Assembly (NCBI GenBank): GCA_002309195.1
Contig: DBWY01000006.1
Coordinates: 98,345 to 113,453 of the forward strand
Reading direction: 5' to 3'
Length of the DNA: 15,109 nucleotides
Source of the DNA: Treponema sp. UBA1226
GTDB lineage: Bacteria; Spirochaetota; Spirochaetia; Treponematales; Treponemataceae
Shown here: positions 1-7,516 of the stretch, in pieces
Numbering within the stretch: the first letter of the stretch is position 1
How the letters are laid out: every line of letters starts with the position of its first letter
Translations under genes and position numbers: made by a program
The notes under the pieces: model-generated
What the model saw: the letters and a program-made list of their open reading frames with translations, nothing else
The model's database searches: none
Told to the model about the DNA's origin: nothing

Positions 1-584
1 ATCTGGTCACCTGTGTAAGCGTGAATTGTTGACATAATTCCAGACTGAATAGGAGCAAAATCATTGAGAGCTTTAGCCATTGGAGCAAGACAGTTTGTTG
101 TACAGCTAGCTGCAGAAATGATGTTGTCATTCTTTGTAAGTGTTGTGTGGTTTACATTGTAAACGATTGTAGGAAGATCATTTCCAGCAGGAGCAGAAAT
201 TACTACTTTTCTTGCACCAGCATCAATGTGCTGCTGAGCGAGTTCTTTCTTGCAGTAGAAACCTGTACATTCGAGAACAACGTCAACTTTGAGTTCTCCC
301 CAAGGACAGTTTTTAGCTTCTTTTTCTGCGTAGATTTTAAGAACTTTTCCATCTACAGTGATTGTACCTGCATCATCATCTGCAGAAACTGTGTGGAGGT
401 TTTCACCGATTTTTCCACAGTATCCGCCCTGTGCTGTATCATATTTAAGAAGGTGAGCGAGCATAGAAGGTTTTGTCAAATCGTTGATAGCAACTACTTC
501 ATATCCTTTAGCGCCAAACATCTGACGGAAAGCCAAACGACCGATACGGCCGAAACCATTAATAGCAACTTTTACATCTGCCAT
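1..584 (-). CDS. gap: Glyceraldehyde-3-phosphate dehydrogenase (partial, 3' end beyond window)
   Basis: Phosphorylating, NAD-dependent glycolytic GAPDH, a soluble enzyme converting glyceraldehyde 3-phosphate to 1,3-bisphosphoglycerate. The first 194 residues are visible. The Rossmann dinucleotide-binding motif NGFGRIGR is at residues 9-16. An acidic residue at the end of the second strand (VVAIND, Asp35) favours NAD over NADP. The catalytic motif SCTTNC has its nucleophile at Cys161, and the partner His188 lies in [10 protein letters not shown]. The 27-residue Cys-His spacing matches the family (149/176 in classical numbering). The Cys is about 12 residues later than usual, so the NAD domain carries small insertions. 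About 140 residues of the catalytic domain are missing at the left window edge. The start is fixed by AGGAGA six bases upstream (591-596). The gene is separated from the upstream genes by a terminator and has its own promoter. Confidence 0.97.
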   Translation of the reverse strand, partial: MADVKVAINGFGRIGRLAFRQMFGAKGYEVVAINDLTKPSMLAHLLKYDTAQGGYCGKIGENLHTVSADDDAGTITVDGKVLKIYAEKEAKNCPWGELKVDVVLECTGFYCKKELAQQHIDAGARKVVISAPAGNDLPTIVYNVNHTTLTKNDNIISAASCTTNCLAPMAKALNDFAPIQSGIMSTIHAYTGDQ

Positions 585-619
585 ATTATATCTCCTAGAA
601 AATTGTGATATTTACAAGC

Positions 620-648
620 ATTTTAGAATTTACAAAAACTTTAGTCAA
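620..648 (-). promoter_or_regulatory. Sigma-70-type promoter of gap
   Basis: On the minus strand, TTGACT (643-648) and TAAAAT (620-625) are separated by exactly 17 bases. This is the best consensus match in the window. The predicted transcript start is near 613, giving a leader of about 29 bases that contains the AGGAGA ribosome binding site. It lies just after the terminator of the preceding unit, so gap should be transcribed independently. Confidence 0.75.
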
Positions 649-664
649 TAAGATTATGTATGCG

Positions 665-704
665 GAACAAAATAAAACCCCCGTTTCACTACTAAAACGA
701 GGGT
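665..704 (-). terminator. Rho-independent terminator after the DUF2157/GDYXXLXY unit
   Basis: Positions 677-686 pair with 695-704 to form a 10-bp stem with an 8-base loop. On the minus strand every position pairs (one G-U), and the stem is followed by TTTATTTT. On the plus strand the same position would be a C-A mismatch and there is no U-tract, so the signal is directional. It lies about 31 bases after the stop codon at 736. A small GTGAA/TTCAC hairpin (710-723) sits between the stop and the terminator. Confidence 0.85.
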
Positions 705-735
705 CTATCGTGAATTTTTTCACATAATCTGCTTT

Positions 736-1359
736 TTAAGCACCTTTTTTATGATGTTTTTTGTAAAATTCAACAAGAGAAATATAACCGTCATCCTTGT
801 CATAAATATAAAGCTCCTTCTGTATGACATTACCCTTCCCGTCTGAATAAAGTTCTATATTAAGCGGATGATCCTGAGAACGCAAATAGTCAAAATACTC
901 TGCATGTTCTTCCTGAAGATAAAATCTGTCAAAATCAAATTTAATCCGAACATATGAGGCATCATTCTCTTCATCAGAAGATCTATAATATTTGCTGAAT
1001 TTTGCTTTTATAAAGTTGCGGTTTTCCGGAATCTTTAAGCTAAGGCCTGTAACATGATCGATTCCGTTTTCATCTTTAGAAAGAATGGCGTAAACAACCT
1101 GTCCTGTAAGAATAAATTTCCCGTCTTTACAGATTTCATCATAAAAATCTGCAGGAAGTTTTTCATCTGTAAACTCAAGCTGAACGTACCTGCCCTTCAG
1201 CGGATTAAACGGATCATAGAAATTACATTCAAAACGATAAATTCTGTTTTCCTTTTCTGCAGTTTTTTTAATTAAAGAAATTTTACAGAGAATAAAAATT
1301 GCTGCGATAAGTTCAAAGGCAACTGTAACTGCAAAAAATATTTTTTTATTTATTTTCAT
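736..1359 (-). CDS. GDYXXLXY-type membrane-anchored protein
   Basis: A 207-residue protein with one N-terminal membrane segment (about residues 8-30) and a hydrophilic domain probably outside the cytoplasmic membrane. It resembles the GDYXXLXY family, named for a motif after a 'DP..PL.G' stretch. Here DPFNPLKG is followed by GRYVQLEF (residues 56-63), so the motif reads G-R-Y-x-x-L-x-F, with Asp and the last Tyr replaced. A later RFYLQEEHAEYFD (145-157) also fits the family's conserved Phe/Glu-rich stretch. In other bacteria such genes commonly follow DUF2157/DUF4401 membrane protein genes, as here: it overlaps the upstream gene by 14 bases. GGAGG about 8 bases upstream supports the ATG. Function is unknown in the family; assignment is by motif and context. 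Confidence 0.72.
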   Translation of the reverse strand: MKINKKIFFAVTVAFELIAAIFILCKISLIKKTAEKENRIYRFECNFYDPFNPLKGRYVQLEFTDEKLPADFYDEICKDGKFILTGQVVYAILSKDENGIDHVTGLSLKIPENRNFIKAKFSKYYRSSDEENDASYVRIKFDFDRFYLQEEHAEYFDYLRSQDHPLNIELYSDGKGNVIQKELYIYDKDDGYISLVEFYKKHHKKGA

Positions 1360-3736
1360 TTCCGTTTCCTCCTTCTGCTTCTTTTTTTTGTCTGTTAAGG
1401 AAAATCTGGTTCATAATAAACATTCCAATTCCAAAACAAATGAACATTACACCAGTCTGAACAAGTCCCTCAGAGACAAGGAAGAACTTTATGAGAATTA
1501 CAAAGCTCATAAGGACGATATAAAGATTAAACTGCGAAAGAGAACCTTTCCTGTACGATTTAAACATTCCAAGTACACAGTAAAGAACAACAAGTGTAAG
1601 GAAAGCATAAGAAAGAATTTCCTTAAAAAGTCTTTCACCATGCATTTTATCAGGACTGAATAACATAAGAATAAACAATAAAGCCATAAGAACGACAGGA
1701 TAGTCAATCTTTTTCTTTTCAAATACAGCTTTAACAAACGGAATTACTTCAAAAAGTGCTACAGTAAAAATAAGATAAAGCGAAGATATAAGATTCATAT
1801 GAACAGTAAAACCGATGTTATATGAAAATTCCTGGCAGAAGAAAACTGCTATTACAGAGAAAAAGACCATAAAAGATTTAGCAATTACAACCGCAGGAGC
1901 TTCGATATATTTATTTTTGCTTTCAAGGAACCAGAGATAAAGACCGCATGCAAATGCAGAAGCAATAAGGATGAACAGTCTGTCATTTACACTAATAGAA
2001 ATGGTTAAGAAGGCAAAAATTACAGCAGGCATTTCACTGCGTTTCTTTATAAGATTCATTACAAAATAATAAACGGCTGCTGCAAGAATAAAATATTTTT
2101 CTGCAAGCATGATGGCTTTTTGTTCAGGATATGGAATAAAACTAAATTCCATATTTAAGCTTTTCCATGTGATAAAGAAAAGAGAAACTGCATTTATTAC
2201 AGTAAATTCAACAAGCGTAATAAATCTATCTTTGTCGGTTTTATAAACTCTTTTCATATATGGAATAAGTTCAAAAGCACAAAGTACAATTGCAATAAGG
2301 AGCACAGAAACATTAAGACAGTATCCGCTGTAATTTTCATTAATAACATCAAAACTGCTTATACTGTGCACGACAAGAGAAAGAACTGCAGGGATTATAA
2401 AAATATTATCTGCATTTTTCTGTCTAAAGCCTGTACTTTCAAAGACATTGTTTCTTGAAAGGTTTATATAAATTATAAAAAATTCAACAATCACAAACGG
2501 AACTGCATAATTTATTCCCGCATAAAGACCACTGAATAAAACTGCAAGAAGTGAAATATAGAAAAAACTGCTTTTCCCAGACGCAATAAACACATAAGAA
2601 AGAAGGAATACAAATATAAAGAAAAGATCTTTTGTAAACACACTCAAACGCGGATTAATACTGCAGCAGACAAACCACACATAAATCAATAAAAGAAAAA
2701 GAACAGAAGCTGCCTGCAAGACAAATATGTCAGATTTTTCACCCGAAGAAAGCTTTTTAACTACAGGCTTTACAGACGCAGCACAGCCTGCAAAAACCAG
2801 AAGAGTTGTAACTATGTAGTCACACACAGAAGCTGCAGCATTAAATCCTTCTGTATTTCTGTAAAAAGAAAGTCCTATGTCCTTCCAGAAATAGTCATAA
2901 CTTAAAAGCGCAAGCAGAACTACACAGCCTGCACCGCCTGAATATTTAAATACCTTTTCATCTTTTTCGATTCCGAAATTAAACATAAGTACAAAAAGAC
3001 TTACATAGCACAAAATCCACAAGCCAGGGATGCTCTTTTCAAGCACAAAGCCTAAAAGAAACACGGTTTCTGCAACCGAAACGTACTTAAAGCCTTTTTT
3101 TGACAGTGCAAACGGAACGACTGCAGCAATAAGAAGATATGCAAAAACGGCATCAGTCCGCATTACAAACTGACCGACCATACAGTAAATTACAGTAAGC
3201 AGAATCGAAAAAGCGAACGCAAAATAACTTTCTGTACAATACAGAATAAGAATCGTAGAAACTGCCCAGACAAGAAAGAACAGCGCAGGGTTTGAAGGCA
3301 GCCTGTAAATCTGGCTTATAAAACTAATTCCCGCACCAAAAAGAATGCTCCATAAAATACTTATAACTTCGTTGATACGGACAGAGATATCCTTTTTAAA
3401 CTTAAATTTCATGAACGCATATACAGCCGGTGTCGTAAACATAATCACAAAGGCAGCTGCAGTTTTTGCCACCCTTGAAATCGAAGCCCAGTTATATGCG
3501 ATAATAGAAATGATTCCGCCTGCAACAAGAAGAGCTGCAATGATAGAAAGAACCATGGAAACAGGAATATTTTTCTTTTTCTTTTCCTCAAGCATTCTCT
3601 GTTCCTGTTGTTTCTGTTCTTCAATTTTCTTTTCGTAATAAGACTTTATCTTATCAGAAGCAGTTTGCGTAATGACTTTTTCTTTTTCAAGTTTACCAAG
3701 CTCTTCAAAAAGCCAGTTTATGTGATAAAGGTTCAT
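1346..3736 (-). CDS. DUF2157-type polytopic membrane protein
   Basis: A 796-residue integral membrane protein. Residues 1-57 are hydrophilic and charged, with a Lys/Glu/Gln-rich probable coiled coil at about 33-57. They have the DUF2157 look: a helix ending in a short-loop 'L...G.I....A..I..YY' pattern (LEKEKVITQTASDKIKSYYE). About 25 hydrophobic segments follow, from about residue 58 to 785, separated by short loops. This is far longer than the usual DUF2157 protein of roughly 350-450 residues, so the second half may correspond to the DUF4401-like partner found as a separate gene elsewhere. No transporter or enzyme motif is visible. The ATG at 3736 is preceded by AGAGGAG, 4 bases away. It is translationally overlapped with the GDYXXLXY-type gene downstream. 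Function is unknown. Confidence 0.7.
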   Translation of the reverse strand: MNLYHINWLFEELGKLEKEKVITQTASDKIKSYYEKKIEEQKQQEQRMLEEKKKKNIPVSMVLSIIAALLVAGGIISIIAYNWASISRVAKTAAAFVIMFTTPAVYAFMKFKFKKDISVRINEVISILWSILFGAGISFISQIYRLPSNPALFFLVWAVSTILILYCTESYFAFAFSILLTVIYCMVGQFVMRTDAVFAYLLIAAVVPFALSKKGFKYVSVAETVFLLGFVLEKSIPGLWILCYVSLFVLMFNFGIEKDEKVFKYSGGAGCVVLLALLSYDYFWKDIGLSFYRNTEGFNAAASVCDYIVTTLLVFAGCAASVKPVVKKLSSGEKSDIFVLQAASVLFLLLIYVWFVCCSINPRLSVFTKDLFFIFVFLLSYVFIASGKSSFFYISLLAVLFSGLYAGINYAVPFVIVEFFIIYINLSRNNVFESTGFRQKNADNIFIIPAVLSLVVHSISSFDVINENYSGYCLNVSVLLIAIVLCAFELIPYMKRVYKTDKDRFITLVEFTVINAVSLFFITWKSLNMEFSFIPYPEQKAIMLAEKYFILAAAVYYFVMNLIKKRSEMPAVIFAFLTISISVNDRLFILIASAFACGLYLWFLESKNKYIEAPAVVIAKSFMVFFSVIAVFFCQEFSYNIGFTVHMNLISSLYLIFTVALFEVIPFVKAVFEKKKIDYPVVLMALLFILMLFSPDKMHGERLFKEILSYAFLTLVVLYCVLGMFKSYRKGSLSQFNLYIVLMSFVILIKFFLVSEGLVQTGVMFICFGIGMFIMNQIFLNRQKKEAEGGNGNENK

Positions 3737-3770
3737 CGCACTCCTCTTTTACATAAATTATATAGTTTTG

Positions 3771-3797
3771 ATTATATCATATATTTTTAAAATTCAA
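3771..3797 (-). promoter_or_regulatory. Promoter of the DUF2157/GDYXXLXY unit
   Basis: On the minus strand there is an extended -10, TGATATAAT (3771-3779), with TTGAAT (3792-3797) 15 bases upstream of the hexamer. That spacing is short, but extended -10 promoters tolerate weak or poorly spaced -35 boxes. A second TATAAT (3757-3762) lies closer to the gene. The predicted leader from the first is about 28 bases and contains AGAGGAG (3741-3747). Confidence 0.55.
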
Positions 3798-3838
3798 ATA
3801 TAAGAAAATTCTTAAAAAAAACTGCTGAACAAAGGAAC

Positions 3839-5104
3839 TTAAAACTGTATCACAGGAATAAAACTCCAGAACGAAACTACTGATTTTATAACCTCATATA
3901 TAAAGTTCATTACAAATGCTGCGATTTTTACAGAAAAAGGAAAAATAAAACTTAAACCCATAAAAACTATCGAAAGATATAAAAAAGCCGTAATCAAAGG
4001 CGAAACAAACATCGTAGAAACAATTCCGGCAGGACTTATAAATCCAAAAAGACGAAGAGAAACAGGAGCTGTAAAAGAAACTGCTCCGACAGAAGAAGTA
4101 AGCGGCGAACATATTCTGTCAGGAACAAAGCCAGAAAAGATTTTATTTAGCGCAGGGCTTATTAATAAAATTCCGCATAAAGCTCCGTAAGACAAAAGAA
4201 AACTAACCGCAAAAACATCCTGCGCACGCACAGCAACATGAACAATAAATGTAAGACATAAAACGTAAATTCCGCTTCTTTCTCTTATATAAAAAAGTTT
4301 GCACAAAGTAAGGATGACACAGCTTATGAGCGCACGAAGTAAAGATGCAGAAAGTCCTGCAAACCAGACAAAAATAAAAATCAGAATAAGCTGCATCACA
4401 GTCCAGAGTTTTTTTAAAAGACTTTTAGAAACAAAAAGACCTGTAAAGCCAGAGATAATCGAAAGATGCATTCCAGAAAGCGCAAGGATATGAGAAAGCC
4501 CTGACATTTTAAAAAGTGTGTTCATCGACTGGTCAAGATATTCTTTTGATCCGGATAAAAGCGCAAGAACAAGACCACCTGCTTTTCCCCATGCAGACAT
4601 CAGTCTTTTAAACTGAATTCTACAAAGCGCCCTCATTCTTTCAAATCTTCCAGAAAAGTTTTCATCAAAACTGCACGAGATTAAATCGGTGCATATTAAA
4701 AAAACTTTTTCATCAGTTTTTATATAGTTAAGATTAAATTTAATTTTTGCCCCGCGTTCGATAAGATAAGCATGAGAAGTTTTTTTTTTGATACGGGAAT
4801 AAAGTCTGTCAGGATAGAGCGCTTCGACAAGAGAAGTTTCCATCAAAACTGTTGCAATTCCGCCTGAGAAAAAAACGCTTTTATCCCGTGCCTGTGCATA
4901 GTCCACATCGATTTTAACCGAATAATATTTTTCTGATGACTTTACAGGATTTGAAACTACTTTTCCAGAAACCAGATGAATCTGTTTTTCGTCAACTGCC
5001 GGAACAAACGAAGACTCCGGCAGCGGAACAATTTTTGAGTAAAGTAAAAATGCAACCACAACGGCGCATAAAATAACTAATTGACTTTGTTTTCCTTCTA
5101 CCAT
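3839..5104 (-). CDS. ComEC/Rec2-family membrane protein lacking the metallo-beta-lactamase domain
   Basis: A 421-residue polytopic protein of the ComEC/Rec2 family, the cytoplasmic-membrane channel for single-stranded DNA entry during transformation. An N-terminal membrane helix (about 8-24) is followed by a beta-rich soluble region (about 40-148), the place of the DUF4131/OB-fold domain. The Competence domain starts near 170. Family landmarks are GLSHILALSGMHLSIISG (202-219), GLSASLLRALISC (250-262), SFLLSYGALCGILL (301-314) and a 'SPAG..S..FVSPL' segment (357-370). Full-length ComEC is typically 700-800 residues with a C-terminal metallo-beta-lactamase domain. Here the protein ends after the last helices, and no HxHxDH motif follows in any frame. 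The ATG overlaps the stop of the upstream gene by 7 bases, and no clear ribosome binding site is present, so translation is probably coupled. No comEA or other uptake gene is nearby. Confidence 0.85.
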   Translation of the reverse strand: MVEGKQSQLVILCAVVVAFLLYSKIVPLPESSFVPAVDEKQIHLVSGKVVSNPVKSSEKYYSVKIDVDYAQARDKSVFFSGGIATVLMETSLVEALYPDRLYSRIKKKTSHAYLIERGAKIKFNLNYIKTDEKVFLICTDLISCSFDENFSGRFERMRALCRIQFKRLMSAWGKAGGLVLALLSGSKEYLDQSMNTLFKMSGLSHILALSGMHLSIISGFTGLFVSKSLLKKLWTVMQLILIFIFVWFAGLSASLLRALISCVILTLCKLFYIRERSGIYVLCLTFIVHVAVRAQDVFAVSFLLSYGALCGILLISPALNKIFSGFVPDRICSPLTSSVGAVSFTAPVSLRLFGFISPAGIVSTMFVSPLITAFLYLSIVFMGLSFIFPFSVKIAAFVMNFIYEVIKSVVSFWSFIPVIQF

Positions 5105-6267
5105 TTTAGACTCGAAAGAGCATTTCGAGCCTGAGTAACAATACTTTCAGGATAATTTAAATAAGTCGTATACAAAAGACAATCAAAAGAAGATTTGTCA
5201 CCCAGGTCTCCAAGTGCTTGGATTACTGCAGAAACGACAGTTAATGCAGGGAGATTTCCTTTGTTCATCTCCATGTTAAGGTCTCCCAGGTAATCAACAA
5301 AAATCTTTACAGAATCTTTTGACGAAAGAATTTCAATGTATTTAATTACGTTTGCAAATTCGGCTTCAGATATAAAGCCTGCATCAAACTGACTTTTTGC
5401 TACATCAAAATACGAAATCATCAGGGCCGAACTTCTAGTCCAGTTGTTGTCTGCAAGAATCTTACAGTTGGCAAGCAGAAACTGTGAAATTTCTTTTGTT
5501 ACCGATGCAGAATCCCTTATGATTATCATAGTTTTTTTTAGAAGATTTTCCGCTATTTCTGCGCGAATTGATGAAGAAATTTTATCATTATTCACGAAAA
5601 TCTCAAAAATAAGCTGCATTTCTGCAAAATCAGATTTATCAATAGTAATTATAAGTTCCCGAAGCGACTTTTCTGCGAGATTAGAAAGCGACTCAACAAG
5701 CGGTTTTTCAAGTTTAGGCCATGTCTTGTTCTTTAAGCTCGAATACAGAATCCTGAACGAATCATTATCACCAATTGAAGAAACAACCTGAATTGCCTTG
5801 CGTTCTACTTCTGTCGCCTGAGTTTTATCATCTTTTGCAGCTTCAAGATATGTATTTATGAATGCAACAATTTCCTTTGCATTTGATTTTTTGGCAAAAA
5901 GTTCAAATTTATCAAGGACACTTATTCTTACGTTACTGTCCTTAAATCCGTAATATATTGCACCGAGTTTATTAATTGAATCTTCAGGGTTAGAAACAAA
6001 TTCTGATTCCGGGTAAGTCATAACAGCGGCAATTGCAAGCCCCGAAAGATCTCTGTCATCAGGAATGATATGCATGTTTTCAAGGACAAAACTTACAGCC
6101 TTTACAGACATTTTCGAAGCCTGTTCTCTATCTGCGTCTTTTACGCTTGCGATTTTATCCTGAATATTTCCCTTTACAAATTTTACTTCCGGATCAGTTT
6201 TTTTACTTTGAGCAGCAGCCAGAAATGTCATAAATGCTACAGTAAGTATGCTTAATGTCTTTTTCAT
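5098..6267 (-). CDS. Exported alpha-helical (HEAT-like) repeat protein
   Basis: A 389-residue protein beginning with a clear signal peptide: KK, a hydrophobic stretch 5-16, and a probable cleavage after AAA at 17-19. The mature part is almost wholly helical with recurring pairs of amphipathic helices (for example NDSFRILYSSL, AVIQALGDLGDKSSFDCLL, ARNALSSL), consistent with HEAT/ARM-type repeats used as binding scaffolds. The repeat assignment is from helix pattern only. The reading frame extends upstream to 6318. I choose the ATG at 6267 because GGAGGTCC lies four bases before it, the signal peptide begins there, and the longer start would overlap the PilZ gene. It is 22 bases downstream of PilZ and overlaps comEC by 7 bases. 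No enzymatic motif is visible; it is probably periplasmic. Confidence 0.7.
   Translation of the reverse strand: MKKTLSILTVAFMTFLAAAQSKKTDPEVKFVKGNIQDKIASVKDADREQASKMSVKAVSFVLENMHIIPDDRDLSGLAIAAVMTYPESEFVSNPEDSINKLGAIYYGFKDSNVRISVLDKFELFAKKSNAKEIVAFINTYLEAAKDDKTQATEVERKAIQVVSSIGDNDSFRILYSSLKNKTWPKLEKPLVESLSNLAEKSLRELIITIDKSDFAEMQLIFEIFVNNDKISSSIRAEIAENLLKKTMIIIRDSASVTKEISQFLLANCKILADNNWTRSSALMISYFDVAKSQFDAGFISEAEFANVIKYIEILSSKDSVKIFVDYLGDLNMEMNKGNLPALTVVSAVIQALGDLGDKSSFDCLLYTTYLNYPESIVTQARNALSSLKW
5111..5129 (-). promoter_or_regulatory. Inverted repeat covering the translation start region of the comEC-like gene
   Basis: CTCGAAA (5111-5117) and TTTCGAG (5123-5129) form a perfect 7-bp stem with a 5-base loop inside the last codons of the helical-repeat gene, ending 6 bases before the comEC-like ATG. 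The only SD-like bases (GAG) are within the stem, so ribosomes finishing the upstream gene may be needed to open it. The structure is visible; the coupling role is inference. Confidence 0.45.
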
Positions 6268-6270
6268 TCC

Positions 6271-6278
6271 GGACCTCC
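6271..6278 (-). promoter_or_regulatory. Ribosome binding site deciding the start of the helical-repeat gene
   Basis: GGAGGTCC on the minus strand, 4 bases before the ATG at 6267. It supports this internal start over the upstream ATG at 6318, which would add 17 residues in front of the signal peptide. Confidence 0.8.
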
Positions 6279-6289
6279 ATAATCTTAGA

Positions 6290-7486
6290 TTATAAATCTT
6301 CTGATACCGGAAAATCAATCTCGGGTTCAGAACTATTATCCTGAGAAGCAGCCTTAAGGTTTTCGGTCAAAATTTCACTTACCTTAGCTTCCTGATTTAA
6401 ACCATCATTCTGTTCAGAAGATACATCGTCAGGAGAATCTCCCATTTCCTTTGCATCATTTTCTGTTTCCTGGATGGCTTCAAAAATCTCTTTCTGTTTT
6501 TCAGGAAGAACTTTATAGACAAAACTCAGGATAAAGTTTTTCATAGTCGGTTCAATATGAGTACACTCAAAATGTACGCGCGACTGGTTTATTTCTGCAT
6601 TGTATTCAACTGCCTTTATGATACCAAACATAAGGATAAATGTTTCTTCAAGCTCAAACTGCAGCTTAATCTGAATGTTCGAAACGGCCTTACCACCGAT
6701 TCTTATCATTGCACCGTCTTCTGAAATATCTTCAAGAATACAACGGTATCCCGGTGCAGTCTCTACAGTTGAATAGTTAATTATCTTTTCCTTTATTATG
6801 TAAAGCTGGGCCGGAACATGACACTCACATCTTACAGAACGTCTTTTCTGTGCCCTAAGCATTTTATCTGAATGAGTTATAAAAAGCGCAGACTGACCGT
6901 TAAATACACCTGCACTCAAAACGCGCGAATCAAATACATAGTTTGCGTCCCCCTTTCTCCAGAGGTATACGCTTATATCCTGGTTTTCCCATTCATCACC
7001 CTTGTATTTGATGATTCCCTTTTGAGTCGGAAGTTTGATTACAAGATCACGGCCGCTGTTGATGATTTCTGATTCATGAAGTCCCTTTCCAGGAAAAATT
7101 ACACGAAGCTTCTGTCCCTTATCAAGGTCTTTTGTAGATTCAAGTCCTTTTTTCTGGGAAGAATCAATCTCGATTTTAGTACGGTATTTATAAAGTTTAG
7201 AAAGAAATTCCTGAACTTTCGGCGTATCCTGGATTCCCTTGTCCTGAGCGTCTTCGATTATGTGTGTAATACATCTTGATAAAGCCGGAACAGAATAATA
7301 AAGGCTTATTGGTTCTTCAAGATCACATAGTCTTGCAAGATTCCAGAGCGAAGCAATTTCCGGCATAGAAAACTTCTGGTCAAGACCGGAAGCATAAAAT
7401 TTTATCTTGCCGCTGTAATGCCTTAATATTCTTACCACGATGAGAACAATTAAAAATGTAATACCTAAAATAACAGCTACTTGCAA
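6290..7486 (-). CDS. Membrane-anchored PilZ-domain protein (c-di-GMP receptor type)
   Basis: A 398-residue protein. One N-terminal membrane helix (about 3-20) is followed by basic RHYSGKIK, which places the rest in the cytoplasm. Residues 30-120 are mostly helical, with no recognised domain. Residues about 123-205 form a beta-rich region in the position of the YcgR/PilZN-type domain. The PilZ domain (about 212-325) has both canonical c-di-GMP motifs: RxxxR in KRRSVR (Arg215/Arg219) and DxSxxG in DISEDG (253-258). The tail (335-398) is acidic and low complexity, probably disordered. The start is TTG, with GAGG five bases upstream and no ATG nearby. PilZ proteins are known c-di-GMP effectors in spirochaetes, affecting motility and biofilm (Borrelia PlzA, T. 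denticola TDE0214). It heads the unit with the helical-repeat protein and ComEC-like protein. Confidence 0.88.
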   Translation of the reverse strand: MQVAVILGITFLIVLIVVRILRHYSGKIKFYASGLDQKFSMPEIASLWNLARLCDLEEPISLYYSVPALSRCITHIIEDAQDKGIQDTPKVQEFLSKLYKYRTKIEIDSSQKKGLESTKDLDKGQKLRVIFPGKGLHESEIINSGRDLVIKLPTQKGIIKYKGDEWENQDISVYLWRKGDANYVFDSRVLSAGVFNGQSALFITHSDKMLRAQKRRSVRCECHVPAQLYIIKEKIINYSTVETAPGYRCILEDISEDGAMIRIGGKAVSNIQIKLQFELEETFILMFGIIKAVEYNAEINQSRVHFECTHIEPTMKNFILSFVYKVLPEKQKEIFEAIQETENDAKEMGDSPDDVSSEQNDGLNQEAKVSEILTENLKAASQDNSSEPEIDFPVSEDL

Positions 7487-7516
7487 AATTACCTCAAACT
7501 TATAATACTATAATAC
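7481..7516. promoter_or_regulatory. Divergent promoter region between the PilZ and CPBP genes
   Basis: Only 30 bases separate the two starts. The core at 7501-7515 reads TATAATACTATAATA, a near-palindrome offering -10 hexamers on both strands. For the plus strand, TTGCAA (7481-7486) with TACTAT (7505-7510) has an 18-base spacer and places the transcript start at about the CPBP ATG (7517). For the minus strand, TATTAT versions place the start about 10-15 bases before the PilZ TTG. The PilZ site GAGGT is at 7491-7495. Confidence 0.5.

Noticed and set aside
147..608. A 153-codon open frame on the plus strand opposite gap.
   Set aside because: It lies antisense to a clear GAPDH gene; the protein is low-complexity Phe/Ser/Cys-rich, typical of an antisense shadow.
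3801..3822. TAAGAA/TTCTTA hairpin beside an A-run after the comEC-like gene, a possible terminator.
   Set aside because: On the minus strand the T-run precedes rather than follows the stem, the stem has no GC core, and no plus-strand gene would use it.
6268..6318. Longer start for the helical-repeat gene.
   Set aside because: It would put 17 residues before an obvious signal peptide and overlap the PilZ gene, while GGAGGTCC marks the internal ATG.
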